A stretch of DNA of 64,000 nucleotides, from positions 9,442 through 73,441 of the forward strand of contig CAJTYS010000019.1 in the NCBI GenBank assembly GCA_910583765.1, given 5' to 3'. The notes below the pieces were generated by a model. The model had not been told where the DNA came from, searched no databases, and was given only the letters and a program-made list of their open reading frames with translations. Numbering within the stretch: position 1 is the first letter of the stretch; the number at the start of each line of letters is the position of its first letter. Positions 44,828-53,486 of this stretch are shown here, piece after piece. The translations under genes and the position numbers were made by a program. The stretch comes from an uncultured Eubacteriales bacterium (GTDB taxonomy: Bacteria; Bacillota; Clostridia; Peptostreptococcales; Anaerovoracaceae).

Positions 44828-45505
44828 TCATTTCCGAAGCTGCTGTTGCTGCATTCCGTCCTGTACGACCATTTCTTTCAGCCGGTCTATGTGAAGGTCA
44901 GCTGCGGCTCTAGCGTCCTCTGCCCTGCCGTCTCGGATCGCCTCCATGATCTGGCGATGTTCCTCCGGCATGTTCTCGGCCCGCCGGAATTCCCCATAAT
45001 AGATGTAACGAAACCGCAGTACCAGCTCCTGCAGCTGCTCGATCATATGCACCAAAATACTGTTGTTGCAGGATTCTACGATGATCCTGTGGAACCTGGT
45101 GTCATAGGCGATCATGTTTTCCGTATTGCCTTCAGCCACTGCCAGGTTGTACGAGTCAGAAGCCCGTTTCAACTCTTTCATCTGTTCTTCGTTCATACGG
45201 GACGCAGCGAAAAACGCGGCAAGGCCTTCCATGTCCTGCCTGACTTCCAGAATATCTACCATGTCTTTTACGGATATTTGAGAAGCATATGCGCCGCGCC
45301 GAGGTTCGATTGTAATGAGCCCTTCCTTTTCCAGTTTCCGAATCGCTTCACGAATTGGAGTTCTGCTGACTCCCATGTCTTCTGCCAGTTCTACTTCCAT
45401 CATCCTGGTTCCGGGAACGATCTTTCCGGTCAGGATCTGCATTTTTAGTTCCTCATAAACGATTTCTCGCAGGGGTCTGTGGTTTTGAATATCAAAGTTT
45501 AACAT
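44828..45505 (-). CDS. GntR family transcriptional regulator, FCD subgroup
   Basis: A 225-residue regulator with winged helix-turn-helix (VSRTPIREAIRKLEKEGLITIEPRRGAYASQIS, about residues 50-82) and an all-helical FCD ligand domain with metal-type His residues (TRFHRIIVESCNN, PEEHRQIM, ADLHIDRLKEMV). It follows ispE on the same strand with 16 bases between and precedes aroK. Its ligand is unknown. The inverted repeat ATACAC-CGAT-GTGTAT downstream could be a target. It is only distantly similar to the GntR at 11517. Confidence 0.88.
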   Translation of the reverse strand: MLNFDIQNHRPLREIVYEELKMQILTGKIVPGTRMMEVELAEDMGVSRTPIREAIRKLEKEGLITIEPRRGAYASQISVKDMVDILEVRQDMEGLAAFFAASRMNEEQMKELKRASDSYNLAVAEGNTENMIAYDTRFHRIIVESCNNSILVHMIEQLQELVLRFRYIYYGEFRRAENMPEEHRQIMEAIRDGRAEDARAAADLHIDRLKEMVVQDGMQQQQLRK

Positions 45506-45521
45506 CCCTCATCCTCTCTGA

Positions 45522-46469
45522 CTAACAGGTGGTCCTGGTCCAAAATGTTTCTTTGTAATATGCTTTTAATGCTTCGCAAGCAATCTGTGCTTCCTCTCTA
45601 TTCCTACATAAAGCAAAAATCGTCGGCCCGCTTCCACTCATCAATACTGGATTTTTTTTCAGCAGGCTTTGCACTTTGTGCTTTGTATGCATAACATTAG
45701 GATACCTTGTAAGCGTGAAATTTTCAAGTACATTTACCATATTTTTTTGAATTGTCTTAAACCTTTTTTTGGCTAAGGCATCCACCAGTTCTTCGATGTC
45801 AGGCCGTTCTTTGATCTGGTCCAAACGCAGGCCCTGGTAGGCTTCTGCCGTGGAAACGCCGATGGGCGGCTTTGTCAAAATCAGGTGGCTCCGCAGGCCC
45901 TTTGACAGCGGTTCCAGGTCAGTTCCAGTCCCTCTGGCTACTGCGCAATGAGCAGCCATGGGGTCCCTGCTCAGGCCAAGGTCCATATTGGTTTTGGCTT
46001 GTCCCATGATGGAAAAAGGAATATCAGAACCTAACTGCTGACCTATGGAGCAAAGTTCTGAAACATCCAGCCCCAATTCCCACAGAGCGTTTAGGGCGTG
46101 GATGACGGCTGCTCCGTTTCCGCTGCCGCCAGCTAGCCCCGCGGCTACTGGGATCCGCTTTTTGATATCAATGCGGATTTTTCCCTGCCGTCCGCTGCCA
46201 TAGAGTTCTGCCATGAGCGCAGCGGCTTTGTATGCCAGGTTTCTTTCATCCCTAGGGAGCCATGGCCGATTGGTCGATACCTCAATGTCAATGTCTTTTC
46301 CATGAAGGTTTTCTCCTATTGCTGGCTCTTTCCATTTTACAGACACATTGTCATGAAGGAGGATCTGCTGCATGACCATTTCCACTTCGTGGTATCCATT
46401 TTCCAGTCTGCGCAGAACATCCAGGCAAAGATTGATTTTTCCATAAGCTCTGATTTGTATTTGTTTCAT
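45522..46469 (-). CDS. ispE: 4-diphosphocytidyl-2-C-methyl-D-erythritol kinase
   Basis: ATP-dependent phosphorylation in the MEP isoprenoid pathway. The 315-residue GHMP kinase has AYGKINLCLDVL at the N-terminus, the ATP-binding PVAAGLAGGSGNGAAVIHALN (about residues 90-110) and the C-terminal PVLMSGSGPTIFALC motif. The ATG at 46469 is preceded by AGGAG with an eight-base spacer; the longer frame is not supported. Within the ATP motif the usual GGGS reads AGGSGN, which still fits the family. Confidence 0.95.
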   Translation of the reverse strand: MKQIQIRAYGKINLCLDVLRRLENGYHEVEMVMQQILLHDNVSVKWKEPAIGENLHGKDIDIEVSTNRPWLPRDERNLAYKAAALMAELYGSGRQGKIRIDIKKRIPVAAGLAGGSGNGAAVIHALNALWELGLDVSELCSIGQQLGSDIPFSIMGQAKTNMDLGLSRDPMAAHCAVARGTGTDLEPLSKGLRSHLILTKPPIGVSTAEAYQGLRLDQIKERPDIEELVDALAKKRFKTIQKNMVNVLENFTLTRYPNVMHTKHKVQSLLKKNPVLMSGSGPTIFALCRNREEAQIACEALKAYYKETFWTRTTC

Positions 46470-46571
46470 GAATCGTTCTCCTGTTAGAACAAAGTCGTTT
46501 TTCTGATGCACTTTCACTGATGGACTTTGTTGATATTCTGGAAATGCTGTTCTTGATATTCCCCATTAGAT

Positions 46572-46602
46572 AAAAATGAGCGGAACATTCCCGCTCATTT
46601 TT
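46572..46602 (-). terminator. Bidirectional terminator between ispE and the Ig-like gene
   Basis: AAAAATGAGCGG (46572-46583) and CCGCTCATTTTT (46591-46602) form a perfect 12-bp stem with a seven-base loop; the A- and T-runs make it work on both strands. It ends the tadA unit on the minus strand. Confidence 0.8.
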
Positions 46603-46629
46603 ATCCAGGAATCTTCGATTCCATCATTT

Positions 46630-47514
46630 TTATTTCTTGTTTTTGTTGGATTTGTTTTTTGTGTTTCGTTGTTTGCCGGTTTGGTTCTTTGGTCTTGTGC
46701 CGCTGTTCTTTTTCTGCGCTTGAGGTTTCTTCTTTGGCGCTTTGTACTTTCCGCCGGCAGCGGAAATCGGCCGTGGACCTGTTACTCGTTTGTTATTGGA
46801 GATTGGTTTCTTTTCTTCCAGATCCTCGAGAACTTCTCGCTCTTTTTCTGCTCGTTTGGCTGCCGCAGCCGCCTGCTTTTCTTTGTTCTTTCTATCTTTT
46901 TCTACGATTTCTTCAACAGATTTTCCAGTGCGCTTCGCCTCTTTGTATGGATTGACGGTTTCCGTCTTTCCTTTGTTAGCTCGCTCTTTTTCCTGCTGTT
47001 TCTTCATGCTCCTGGAAGTGAAGAAAATCATGCCCACCATCATCACGCCCATCATGATCATATTGACAGTGGTGGCTTGGGTACGGTTCAGGGTGGTGAA
47101 AGCGACTTTATCCTGCGTGGTCAGGGTGTCGCCGTTGGTTGCCTGAAATCCCGGGTCAATGGTCAGTGTATATTTGGTATCATCTTTGATTTTGGTCTGG
47201 TCACTGCTCAATACCATGACCTGGCCTTCTTCTTTTGGATTGTAGGCCACATAAATAGGCAGTTCTTTGCCTTTTTCATCTACCAGCTTCACCTTTTCTT
47301 TGTTGGCTTTCCGAATCTCCTTTGTTTCTGGCCGCACATCCTGATTGAACCAGATCTTGACACTGACATTTTCTACGGAAGTGCCTGTGGCTCCGTCTTT
47401 TGGGTACTGGTCTTGTATGGTCAAACCGCCCTGTGCAGCAAAGCACATGGGTGCTGATATGGCAGCTAGTATAAAGGAAAGGCATAGGATTGCGCCAATT
47501 CTTTTCATAGTCAT
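46630..47514 (-). CDS. Secreted/membrane Ig-like (Big_5) domain protein
   Basis: A 294-residue protein with a cleavable-type signal (KRIGAILCLSFILAAISAPMCFAAQ), an extracellular SbsA/Big_5 Ig-like domain (about 30-140: PKDGATGTSVENVSVKIWFNQDV, YTLTIDPGFQA), a transmembrane segment near 150-170 (TVNMIMMGVMMVGMIFF), and a highly charged cytoplasmic tail rich in Lys, Arg and Glu with a coiled-coil-like stretch. The role is unknown, possibly cell-envelope anchoring. Its start overlaps the tadA stop (ATGA) and GGAGG is placed in tadA, so translation is coupled. Confidence 0.75.
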   Translation of the reverse strand: MTMKRIGAILCLSFILAAISAPMCFAAQGGLTIQDQYPKDGATGTSVENVSVKIWFNQDVRPETKEIRKANKEKVKLVDEKGKELPIYVAYNPKEEGQVMVLSSDQTKIKDDTKYTLTIDPGFQATNGDTLTTQDKVAFTTLNRTQATTVNMIMMGVMMVGMIFFTSRSMKKQQEKERANKGKTETVNPYKEAKRTGKSVEEIVEKDRKNKEKQAAAAAKRAEKEREVLEDLEEKKPISNNKRVTGPRPISAAGGKYKAPKKKPQAQKKNSGTRPKNQTGKQRNTKNKSNKNKK

Positions 47515-47972
47515 ATTTCCTCCGACTTCTTTTTCCTAAGTTCTTTAAAAAATGTTTTCAATATGTCTTGACACTCCTGCCGCATGATTCCGCTCTCGAT
47601 CTCCACATAATGGTTGAGCTTCGGCTCTTGGGGAATGTTGAAAACAGAGCCGCAGGCCCCGCTCTTGGGATCCATGGTGCCGATGCAGAGCTTTTCGATC
47701 CGAGCCCATACAATTGCCCCTGCGCACATGGCGCATGGCTCGGCTGTGACGTACAGGCTGCATCCTGACAACCGCCAGCCGCCTAAATGTTTGGCAGCCT
47801 CTCTCAGTGCCAGTATTTCTGCGTGGGCGGTGGGATCTTTCAAGGTTTCCGTCAGATTGTGCCCGCGTCCTATGATCTCGCCGTCCTTTTCTACCACTGC
47901 TCCAATTGGGACTTCCTCAAGGGTATAAGCAATTTTTGCCTCTTTCAAGGCTTCTGACATAAAGTTTCTCAT
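47511..47972 (-). CDS. tadA: tRNA-specific adenosine deaminase
   Basis: Deaminates A34 of tRNA-Arg(ACG) to inosine. The 153-residue CDA-fold enzyme has the zinc site His50-Ala-Glu52 and Pro79-Cys80-Ala-Met-Cys83, with the catalytic proton shuttle Glu52, and the conserved MDPKSGACGS loop. The exact ATG (47972 or 47960) is uncertain because both lack a strong Shine-Dalgarno. The gene order with an Ig-like membrane protein is not one I recognise as conserved. Confidence 0.93.
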   Translation of the reverse strand: MRNFMSEALKEAKIAYTLEEVPIGAVVEKDGEIIGRGHNLTETLKDPTAHAEILALREAAKHLGGWRLSGCSLYVTAEPCAMCAGAIVWARIEKLCIGTMDPKSGACGSVFNIPQEPKLNHYVEIESGIMRQECQDILKTFFKELRKKKSEEI

Positions 47973-48341
47973 ATATCATATGATTTTACCATATTTTTTA
48001 GCTTGTATCAAGGAAAATCGAGCTTGGATTTTGGAATCGTGGGTTGAATTTTTTGCCTGATGCCCGGTTTTTTATGTTGCAAAAAGACCCTTGAAAACAG
48101 CCTTGGCTTTGTCTCAAAGATCTTTTCGCAAGTTTGCAGTTGTAATCTCCTTTTGGTAATCCCCTTTTGTATCATCAAGGATATCACTTTTTGAGGAGAT
48201 TGTCATTGACGGCATAGTTGAATGTTAGCTTTATCCATATGCGCCCCTAAGGTTTACGGCAAAGGCCGCGCTGTGCGCTGGTCTGTCGAAGATTTTGCGT
48301 CATCCAGCGGCCCTGTCCGCTGACCTGCCAAATCTTTCGTG
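47973..48341. other. Intergenic region with an imperfect tandem repeat
   Basis: About 370 bases without a gene. Two copies of a roughly 40-base unit (about 48278-48318 and 48318-48358) share the pattern CGCTG, CTG, A-rich, TTT, GTCATCC, GGC; the first can fold with CGCTGG and CCAGCG arms. The second runs into the 3' end of the XRE gene. No SRP RNA or tRNA was recognised. Confidence 0.35.
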
Positions 48342-48704
48342 TCATCCGGCTGCGCTGCTCGTGTGTCTCAGATAAAGCCTGCGATATTTTTTGACTCGTA
48401 TACGATGCCTGGCCACTGCCATGTCTATGGAAATCATGTCTGGCACTGTGAAGTTCTCAGGAGTCTCCTGGGCTTCCTCTGGATCGGAGAGCAGGTCGCC
48501 AAGGCTGATCTCATATAATTTCATCAGGGCGAACATGGCGTCCGCAGGTGGGTAGTTGCTCCCGCTTTCATATTTATATATGGCCTGTACAGAGCCTAGG
48601 CGAAGATATTCTCTGACTTCATTGATTGAAAGTTTTTTTGCTTTGCGAAAGCGTTTTAAGTTACGGCCAATGAGCTTGATATCGTATTCTGGTCGATGCT
48701 TCAA
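48342..48704 (-). CDS. XRE family helix-turn-helix transcriptional regulator
   Basis: A 120-residue protein with a Cro/CI-type helix-turn-helix (IGRNLKRFRKAKKLSINEVREYLRLGSVQAIYKYESGSNYPPAD, about residues 12-55) and a short basic C-terminus with VRRHR-like clusters. The predicted start codon is TTG, preceded by GGGAGGGG at six bases. No ligand domain is present; the target is unknown. Unlike the accessory genes to its right it sits in sequence of ordinary composition. Confidence 0.82.
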   Translation of the reverse strand: MKHRPEYDIKLIGRNLKRFRKAKKLSINEVREYLRLGSVQAIYKYESGSNYPPADAMFALMKLYEISLGDLLSDPEEAQETPENFTVPDMISIDMAVARHRIRVKKYRRLYLRHTSSAAG

Positions 48705-48914
48705 TGATTTCCCCTCCCTTTGCGATGTCTTTCATCCTTTATTATCTATTTATTGGTTTTTTTACCATTTACACGATCTAGTTTATCATGCTTTGATTGA
48801 AATGGCAAGAGGGGTTTATGATTTATTTGGATTGAATTTCCATTAGGCTAAAAGTTGTGACACGATTCATCTGCGGAAGAAAAGCTTGCCCCCGGACAAC
48901 TATTGATAGCGACT

Positions 48915-49184
48915 TTAACGCTTCCAATCTTCAATCCCATATTTCTCCATGAGCGCTTTGGCTCTTGCCTCGCCTGTTTTTGTTATATATACGGATTTTG
49001 ATCGATGCGAGCCTTGCCGTATATGATCCTCTTCATCCAGTTTGTTCAAGATGCTAAAATCATAACCTTTCCATGCGCGCTTGGCACTTGGGTCCGCAAG
49101 CCGGCCCTGCTCTGTGAAGTGGGACAGGTAAAGCAACAACATCGTCAATTCTTCCATTGCGGTTTCTGCGTCCGTTTTGTTCAT
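48915..49184 (-). CDS. Conserved hypothetical protein (DUF6429-like)
   Basis: An 89-residue protein that looks like a small winged-helix: MEELTMLLLYLSHF, then WKGYDFSILNKLDEEDHI, SKSVYITKTGEARAKALMEKYGI. I recall this as the DUF6429 family, found widely in Firmicutes, with no assigned function. GGGAGG lies five bases before the ATG. The neighbours on either side are unrelated regulators or hypotheticals. Confidence 0.65.
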   Translation of the reverse strand: MNKTDAETAMEELTMLLLYLSHFTEQGRLADPSAKRAWKGYDFSILNKLDEEDHIRQGSHRSKSVYITKTGEARAKALMEKYGIEDWKR

Positions 49185-49345
49185 ATTGACCTCCCGATTA
49201 CTTGCTAAAATTTAGCTGAATTATAACACTATTCCGTTTCGTCGAATATATTTTACAGTTTCCCTAATTCGTCCATCATGGCAGGCCTGTGCTTGTATTG
49301 GATTTTCCATTCTGCGGCGATTTCTGCCGGGTGCCTCCAGTGCTG

Positions 49346-50116
49346 TTACCATTCGATGTCTTGTGGGTATTGGATCCTTGGATCTTCCAAGTCATAGATG
49401 CTTGTTCCATATTCTTGTGCCCAATACTCGAGATCATCTTTTAGGTTGTAGTATGCCTGCGTTTTTTTCACGATCCTCTTGGCAATGTTTCTAAGTTTGT
49501 CCTTTCGCTTACTAACTTGGGTTTTTAGTAGTTCCACGTTGCATTTATCGATATACTGTGTTGCATAGTGCATGTAGTCATCATCAATTCGTTGCTGCAA
49601 GCGTATTATTTTTTCCAGTTCTTCATCACCCACTACCGTTCCAAGGGCTTGCCATATCCCGGCGCACAGCACATCAAGATTAGCTTTGTCTCTAACATAG
49701 TCCGCATATGGCATTGCTATTCCCATTTCTGCACGTTTTCCCCTTACGCCATAATAGAGGGAGGAAAATGGATAGATCTGTGGAACAGACGCAGCTACGA
49801 ATATGGCTTCTGGAAACAAGATGTTCACGCTATAATAAACATTCTGTGTAGGCGTGATCTGCGCATGCCATTTCATGATTTCCTGGTTCATTCCATTGTC
49901 CTCCAAAACAAGATCTCTGTCGCCCATGAACGCATGGCGGATATCGTAGCATACTCCCAGCAAGCGATTTTTTACGCCATAATAAAGCGTTTCATCTCCT
50001 TGGATTTGCTCTGATCCGACCATACTGTATATGCTTTCGACTAAATCGTAAAAATCGTTGTAATCACCTTGGATCGTGATTCCAGTCAGATGTTCTGTGG
50101 GTTTTGTTTGTAGCAT
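49346..50116 (-). CDS. Conserved hypothetical protein (DUF6904-like)
   Basis: A 256-residue protein beginning TEHLTGITIQGDYNDFYDLVESIYSM, with YGVKNRLLGVCYDIRHAFMGDRD and a long charged helix near the C-terminus (about 180-240). I recall similar proteins annotated DUF6904 in Clostridia; the function is unknown. AGGAGG lies ten bases before the ATG. It marks the left edge of the AT-rich accessory stretch and is followed on the same strand, further left, by the DUF6429-like gene. Confidence 0.6.
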   Translation of the reverse strand: MLQTKPTEHLTGITIQGDYNDFYDLVESIYSMVGSEQIQGDETLYYGVKNRLLGVCYDIRHAFMGDRDLVLEDNGMNQEIMKWHAQITPTQNVYYSVNILFPEAIFVAASVPQIYPFSSLYYGVRGKRAEMGIAMPYADYVRDKANLDVLCAGIWQALGTVVGDEELEKIIRLQQRIDDDYMHYATQYIDKCNVELLKTQVSKRKDKLRNIAKRIVKKTQAYYNLKDDLEYWAQEYGTSIYDLEDPRIQYPQDIEW

Positions 50117-50188
50117 GTTTTTTGTGCCTCCTGTGGGTGAGTGCTTCTGGGTGTTATAGTTAGTTCGAATTACTTCAGTGGTGATCTG

Positions 50189-50287
50189 TTATGCTGGCTT
50201 GGTTGCTATTTTGATGGTTTCTCGTTTTGATCCCTCAAATTCCGTCTCTACGGTGAATATGATCTGTCCACTATCCCCCCTGGACAC
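50189..50287 (-). CDS. Possible 32-residue small protein or gene remnant after the kinase
   Basis: A short frame from GTG (50287) to TAA (50189), 27 bases downstream of the kinase stop: SGQIIFTVETEFEGSKRE and a basic end TIKIATKPA. The strand-like sequence is protein-like, but the ribosome binding site (GGGGAAAC) is weak and the start is GTG. It could be the tail of a gene cut at the edge of the inserted region. Confidence 0.3.
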   Translation of the reverse strand: MSRGDSGQIIFTVETEFEGSKRETIKIATKPA

Positions 50288-50314
50288 TCAGGCTGCGTTT
50301 CCCCAAATGCAAAA

Positions 50315-51199
50315 TTACGTGGTACCGGAATCAGTGTTAAAGTATTTATCAATTGTTGCTTTCTTAAGTATTTCTAATACTTCCCTTCCACTTTGAGGCC
50401 TACGATGATAATTGTTATCCAACATTTTCAATACTACACAGGCTAAATCTTCTCCTATATTTCCAAAGTCTTTGCTTGATATAATTCCGCCTGGAAATTT
50501 TCCTAGTAGCACAAACGCAAAAATCATCCCTAATTGATAAACATCAGAATAGGTACCTAAATCATTTTCTCCAAAATAATACTTATTTACCGCTTCTGGG
50601 CTAATCCAAAATACAGGTCCTATTTTTTCATTTTCTCCTGTGATATCGTAATGCTCTCTATCATCAAGGAATTCACATAAGCCAAAATCACTTAATACCC
50701 ATCTTTCCCCCTTTATTAGAATGTTTTCCGGTTTAATATCTCTATGTATCGCATATTGATGGATCTCCACTAACGCCTCACTTAGACCTCGAAATTGTGG
50801 TACATAAACTTCATATGGAATGCTTCTTGTCTGCAAGAGAAACTCTTTTAGGTTCGAGTCCGCCCTTTCCATAATGACAAACAGAGCATCCCGTTCACCA
50901 TGTGCCTTTCTAGATTCCCGCACTTTCACTATGCCAGTATCTATGTATTTAATGGTGTGCGGATGATTCAATCGTTTCATTAATGAAACTTCTTGCTTAA
51001 ATCGTATTTTACTTTTTTCTGTAAAGTGGAGCATAAACTTAACTGCATAAATCATCCCTGATTGGTCTATACATTCATAAACCACACCATTTCCACCTGA
51101 ACCAATCCGCTCATAAACTTCATATGATAAACCAGATTCTCCAATAATCTCTTCGCCTTCAAAATAAAAAGTTCGATTCTTCTTTATATATAACTCCAT
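50315..51199 (-). CDS. Serine/threonine protein kinase in phosphorothioation-type operon
   Basis: A 294-residue Hanks-type kinase, fully intact: glycine loop GSGGNG (33-38), ATP Lys54 in YAVKF, HRDIKPEN (152-159) with the catalytic Asp, DFG at 171-173, APE-like SPEAV, and SDVYQLGMIFAFVLLG. It has no membrane segment or PASTA domain, so it is a cytosolic kinase. GAGG precedes the ATG, and the gene starts two bases after the DUF262 stop, so the two are translationally coupled. As the last gene of an Ssp-like operon it may be the effector or the regulator of the effector; no such member is part of the described Ssp set that I know. Confidence 0.88.
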   Translation of the reverse strand: MELYIKKNRTFYFEGEEIIGESGLSYEVYERIGSGGNGVVYECIDQSGMIYAVKFMLHFTEKSKIRFKQEVSLMKRLNHPHTIKYIDTGIVKVRESRKAHGERDALFVIMERADSNLKEFLLQTRSIPYEVYVPQFRGLSEALVEIHQYAIHRDIKPENILIKGERWVLSDFGLCEFLDDREHYDITGENEKIGPVFWISPEAVNKYYFGENDLGTYSDVYQLGMIFAFVLLGKFPGGIISSKDFGNIGEDLACVVLKMLDNNYHRRPQSGREVLEILKKATIDKYFNTDSGTT

Positions 51200-51201
51200 A
51201 G

Positions 51202-52224
51202 TTATTCCTCAATTTTATAGAGCATTTCTATCTTCTTTTGTATATATTCCACTCTCCAAATTCTATTTGCTGCGGAATTAGCATCGCTAAGGCATCTTGT
51301 AGCGTATTCCCTATATTCATCGTCCTCTGCTTGTGGTCCTATATGTTCATCTAATTCCTGTAAAGATGCACGTACCGCATCTATATTTTCAGTCTGCATT
51401 TTACCGTTTTGCCGCAACTGATATACACACGCAAACAATGAATAGAAATCGGCTTTTTGCCTAAATCTCGTTTCCTTTATTGGGAATTTTTCTAGGTCAA
51501 AGATAACAGAAATATCTTGTATGATATCTAAAAACGTATGCTCTATAGCTTCTTGATTTTCTAACGTCATATATTCCTCGCATACATCATCTAAATACCT
51601 TTTCTTATCTTGTATTCCTTTTAGAATAATGGTCATTAATTCTTCAACAAATTCTACATCTAACATTCTTCTCCGCTGTTTTACAGAAAAGATATTTGCC
51701 TCTTCAAAAAACAGAGTTTCAGACAGTCTTTCCGCAAGAGCAATAAAATCCCCTGGAAAATCGGCCCTTCTTAATTCTTGTTTATTTAGCTGCACCGTAT
51801 ATTTATTTACTCGAGAATACAAATCACGTATCTCTTCATCTGATGGATTAAATATTTCATTAATATCAATCTTATAGCGAATGAAGTCATTATGAATATG
51901 TTCAGGCAAATCACTGAATTTCATGTCTTGGTACTCACCTTCATATGGCTTTTTCAGAGGAAATTCATCTCGTATGAACTTAAGAATCGCTGTCAGTCTT
52001 TGTTGCCCATCTACAACAATTCTATATGTTTTCTCATTTTCTACAATTGATTTTATATATATTTTAGGAATGGGGATACCTTTTAATATTGTATCTATCA
52101 ACATTATTTGAGCAGCCTGAGTCCAAACTTCATTCCTCTGAAAGTCAGGTCTCAATTCGAGCCTTTGGTTGTCACTCCATTCTCGAATATCCGATATCGG
52201 ATGTGAATACGATTCCCATTTCAT
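51202..52224 (-). CDS. Stand-alone DUF262 (ParB/GmrS-like) protein
   Basis: A 340-residue protein with the DUF262 fold: RPDFQR at residues 25-30 and DGQQRLTAI at 72-80, the nucleotide-handling motifs of the family. The remaining 250 residues are helical with a late basic segment. The DUF262 domain is the NTPase half of SspE, GmrSD and related effectors, but the DUF1524 HNH nuclease half is absent here: no HNH or His-rich C-terminus is seen. It probably senses modified or invading DNA and passes this to a partner. AAAGGAG precedes the ATG. Confidence 0.85.
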   Translation of the reverse strand: MKWESYSHPISDIREWSDNQRLELRPDFQRNEVWTQAAQIMLIDTILKGIPIPKIYIKSIVENEKTYRIVVDGQQRLTAILKFIRDEFPLKKPYEGEYQDMKFSDLPEHIHNDFIRYKIDINEIFNPSDEEIRDLYSRVNKYTVQLNKQELRRADFPGDFIALAERLSETLFFEEANIFSVKQRRRMLDVEFVEELMTIILKGIQDKKRYLDDVCEEYMTLENQEAIEHTFLDIIQDISVIFDLEKFPIKETRFRQKADFYSLFACVYQLRQNGKMQTENIDAVRASLQELDEHIGPQAEDDEYREYATRCLSDANSAANRIWRVEYIQKKIEMLYKIEE

Positions 52225-52332
52225 ATTATTTCACTCCTTTTCTTTATAGTATATCTCTCCTATGGGGAGCCTAGCATTTTCCCTGTTTTCTTATTTTACT
52301 ATCCACTTGATTGTAGTTTTATGTGTCATCGC

Positions 52333-53475
52333 CTATTCCTCCAATTGCTTTAAAGCGCTAACTAGTGCATCTATATCTTCTATCGTTGAAAATTGACTAA
52401 GGCCGATCCGCACTGTGCCTGAGCTGTTTTTATCCTTCAAATACTTATGAATGAAGGGTGCGCAGTGGTATCCCGTTCTTACGGCAATATCAAAGTCTTC
52501 ATCTAAAATCATGCCTACCTCATCAGAACGCATATCCTTGACTACAAACGACAAAATCCCTATATGTTTGTTTTTTTCCACAGGCAGATACATATGAATC
52601 CCTCGGATCTGTCGCAGTCGCTCGACCAAATAGTGGGTAAGCTCTATTTCATGCTCCCAAATTTCTGATTGGTTTAACTTTTTTAGCGCAGCGTTCAGTC
52701 CTGCTACGGCAACTATATTAATGCTTGATGCCTCATATTTGCTTTCATTATCATGTGGCATGTTTAAATTTAACGAATCGCTTCCTGTTCCACCAGTAAT
52801 AAATTCACTTAACTTGATTCCTGCCACATTGATAAATCCTCCTATTCCAAATGGGCCATAAAGCGTCTTATGGCCTGCGAAGGCGATAAAATCAGCTTTC
52901 AACAAAGCCACATTCATTGGTAGTAATCCTATTGACTGTGCCGCATCTAAAACATTAATGCTATTATATCTTTTCCCTTCTTCAAACACCTCTTCAACTG
53001 GCAATATGTAGCCTGTAACATTGCTAACATGTGTGCAAAAAATAGCATTAGGCTTATCCTTAGAAAACTCATATCTGGTTCGTTCAATATCAATAGCCAA
53101 AGTTTCCTCATTAATCGGCAGTTCTTTTATAAAAATTTTTTTGTTCTTAGATAGTTGATGGATCGTCCTTGCTACAGCATTATGTTCATACGGAGATACA
53201 TAAACAATCGCATTCTCTCTCAAATTTAGGCCGTGTACGATCTGATTCATGGCAATCGTAACAGATGGCGAAAACACAATGCTTGTAGACATATTCGCAT
53301 GAACTAATTCCCGCAAACGGTCCTTTGTATCCACAATTAGCTTACTAGCGTCACGTGCTCTCTTATATGAGCCACGACCGGCGTTGACTGCTAAAAATCG
53401 ATTTACTTTGTCCATCTCTAAATAGACAGCTTCCGGTTTTGGATATGTTGTTGCGGCGTTATCTAGATATATCAT
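52333..53475 (-). CDS. Cysteine desulfurase, class V aminotransferase (SspA/DndA/IscS-like)
   Basis: Removes sulfur from cysteine as an enzyme-bound persulfide. The 380-residue PLP protein has YLDNAATTYPKPEAV at the start, the PLP Lys203 in AFAGHKTLYGPFG, and the persulfide Cys338 in RTGYHCAPFIHKYL. Placed immediately after the large ATPase in an operon with a PAPS-reductase-like protein and DUF4007 protein, it should supply sulfur for DNA phosphorothioation. The same fold serves Fe-S cluster assembly, but the context favours the DNA role. Confidence 0.9.
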   Translation of the reverse strand: MIYLDNAATTYPKPEAVYLEMDKVNRFLAVNAGRGSYKRARDASKLIVDTKDRLRELVHANMSTSIVFSPSVTIAMNQIVHGLNLRENAIVYVSPYEHNAVARTIHQLSKNKKIFIKELPINEETLAIDIERTRYEFSKDKPNAIFCTHVSNVTGYILPVEEVFEEGKRYNSINVLDAAQSIGLLPMNVALLKADFIAFAGHKTLYGPFGIGGFINVAGIKLSEFITGGTGSDSLNLNMPHDNESKYEASSINIVAVAGLNAALKKLNQSEIWEHEIELTHYLVERLRQIRGIHMYLPVEKNKHIGILSFVVKDMRSDEVGMILDEDFDIAVRTGYHCAPFIHKYLKDKNSSGTVRIGLSQFSTIEDIDALVSALKQLEE

Positions 53476-53486
53476 AACATTGCTCC

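Noticed and set aside
47973..48341. SRP RNA or tRNA next to tadA
   Set aside because: The GGAAGCAGC-type core of SRP RNA and tRNA arms with CCA or TTCGA loops were not found on either strand.
51202..52224. Calling the DUF262 protein SspE
   Set aside because: The DUF1524/HNH part that defines SspE is absent at 340 residues.
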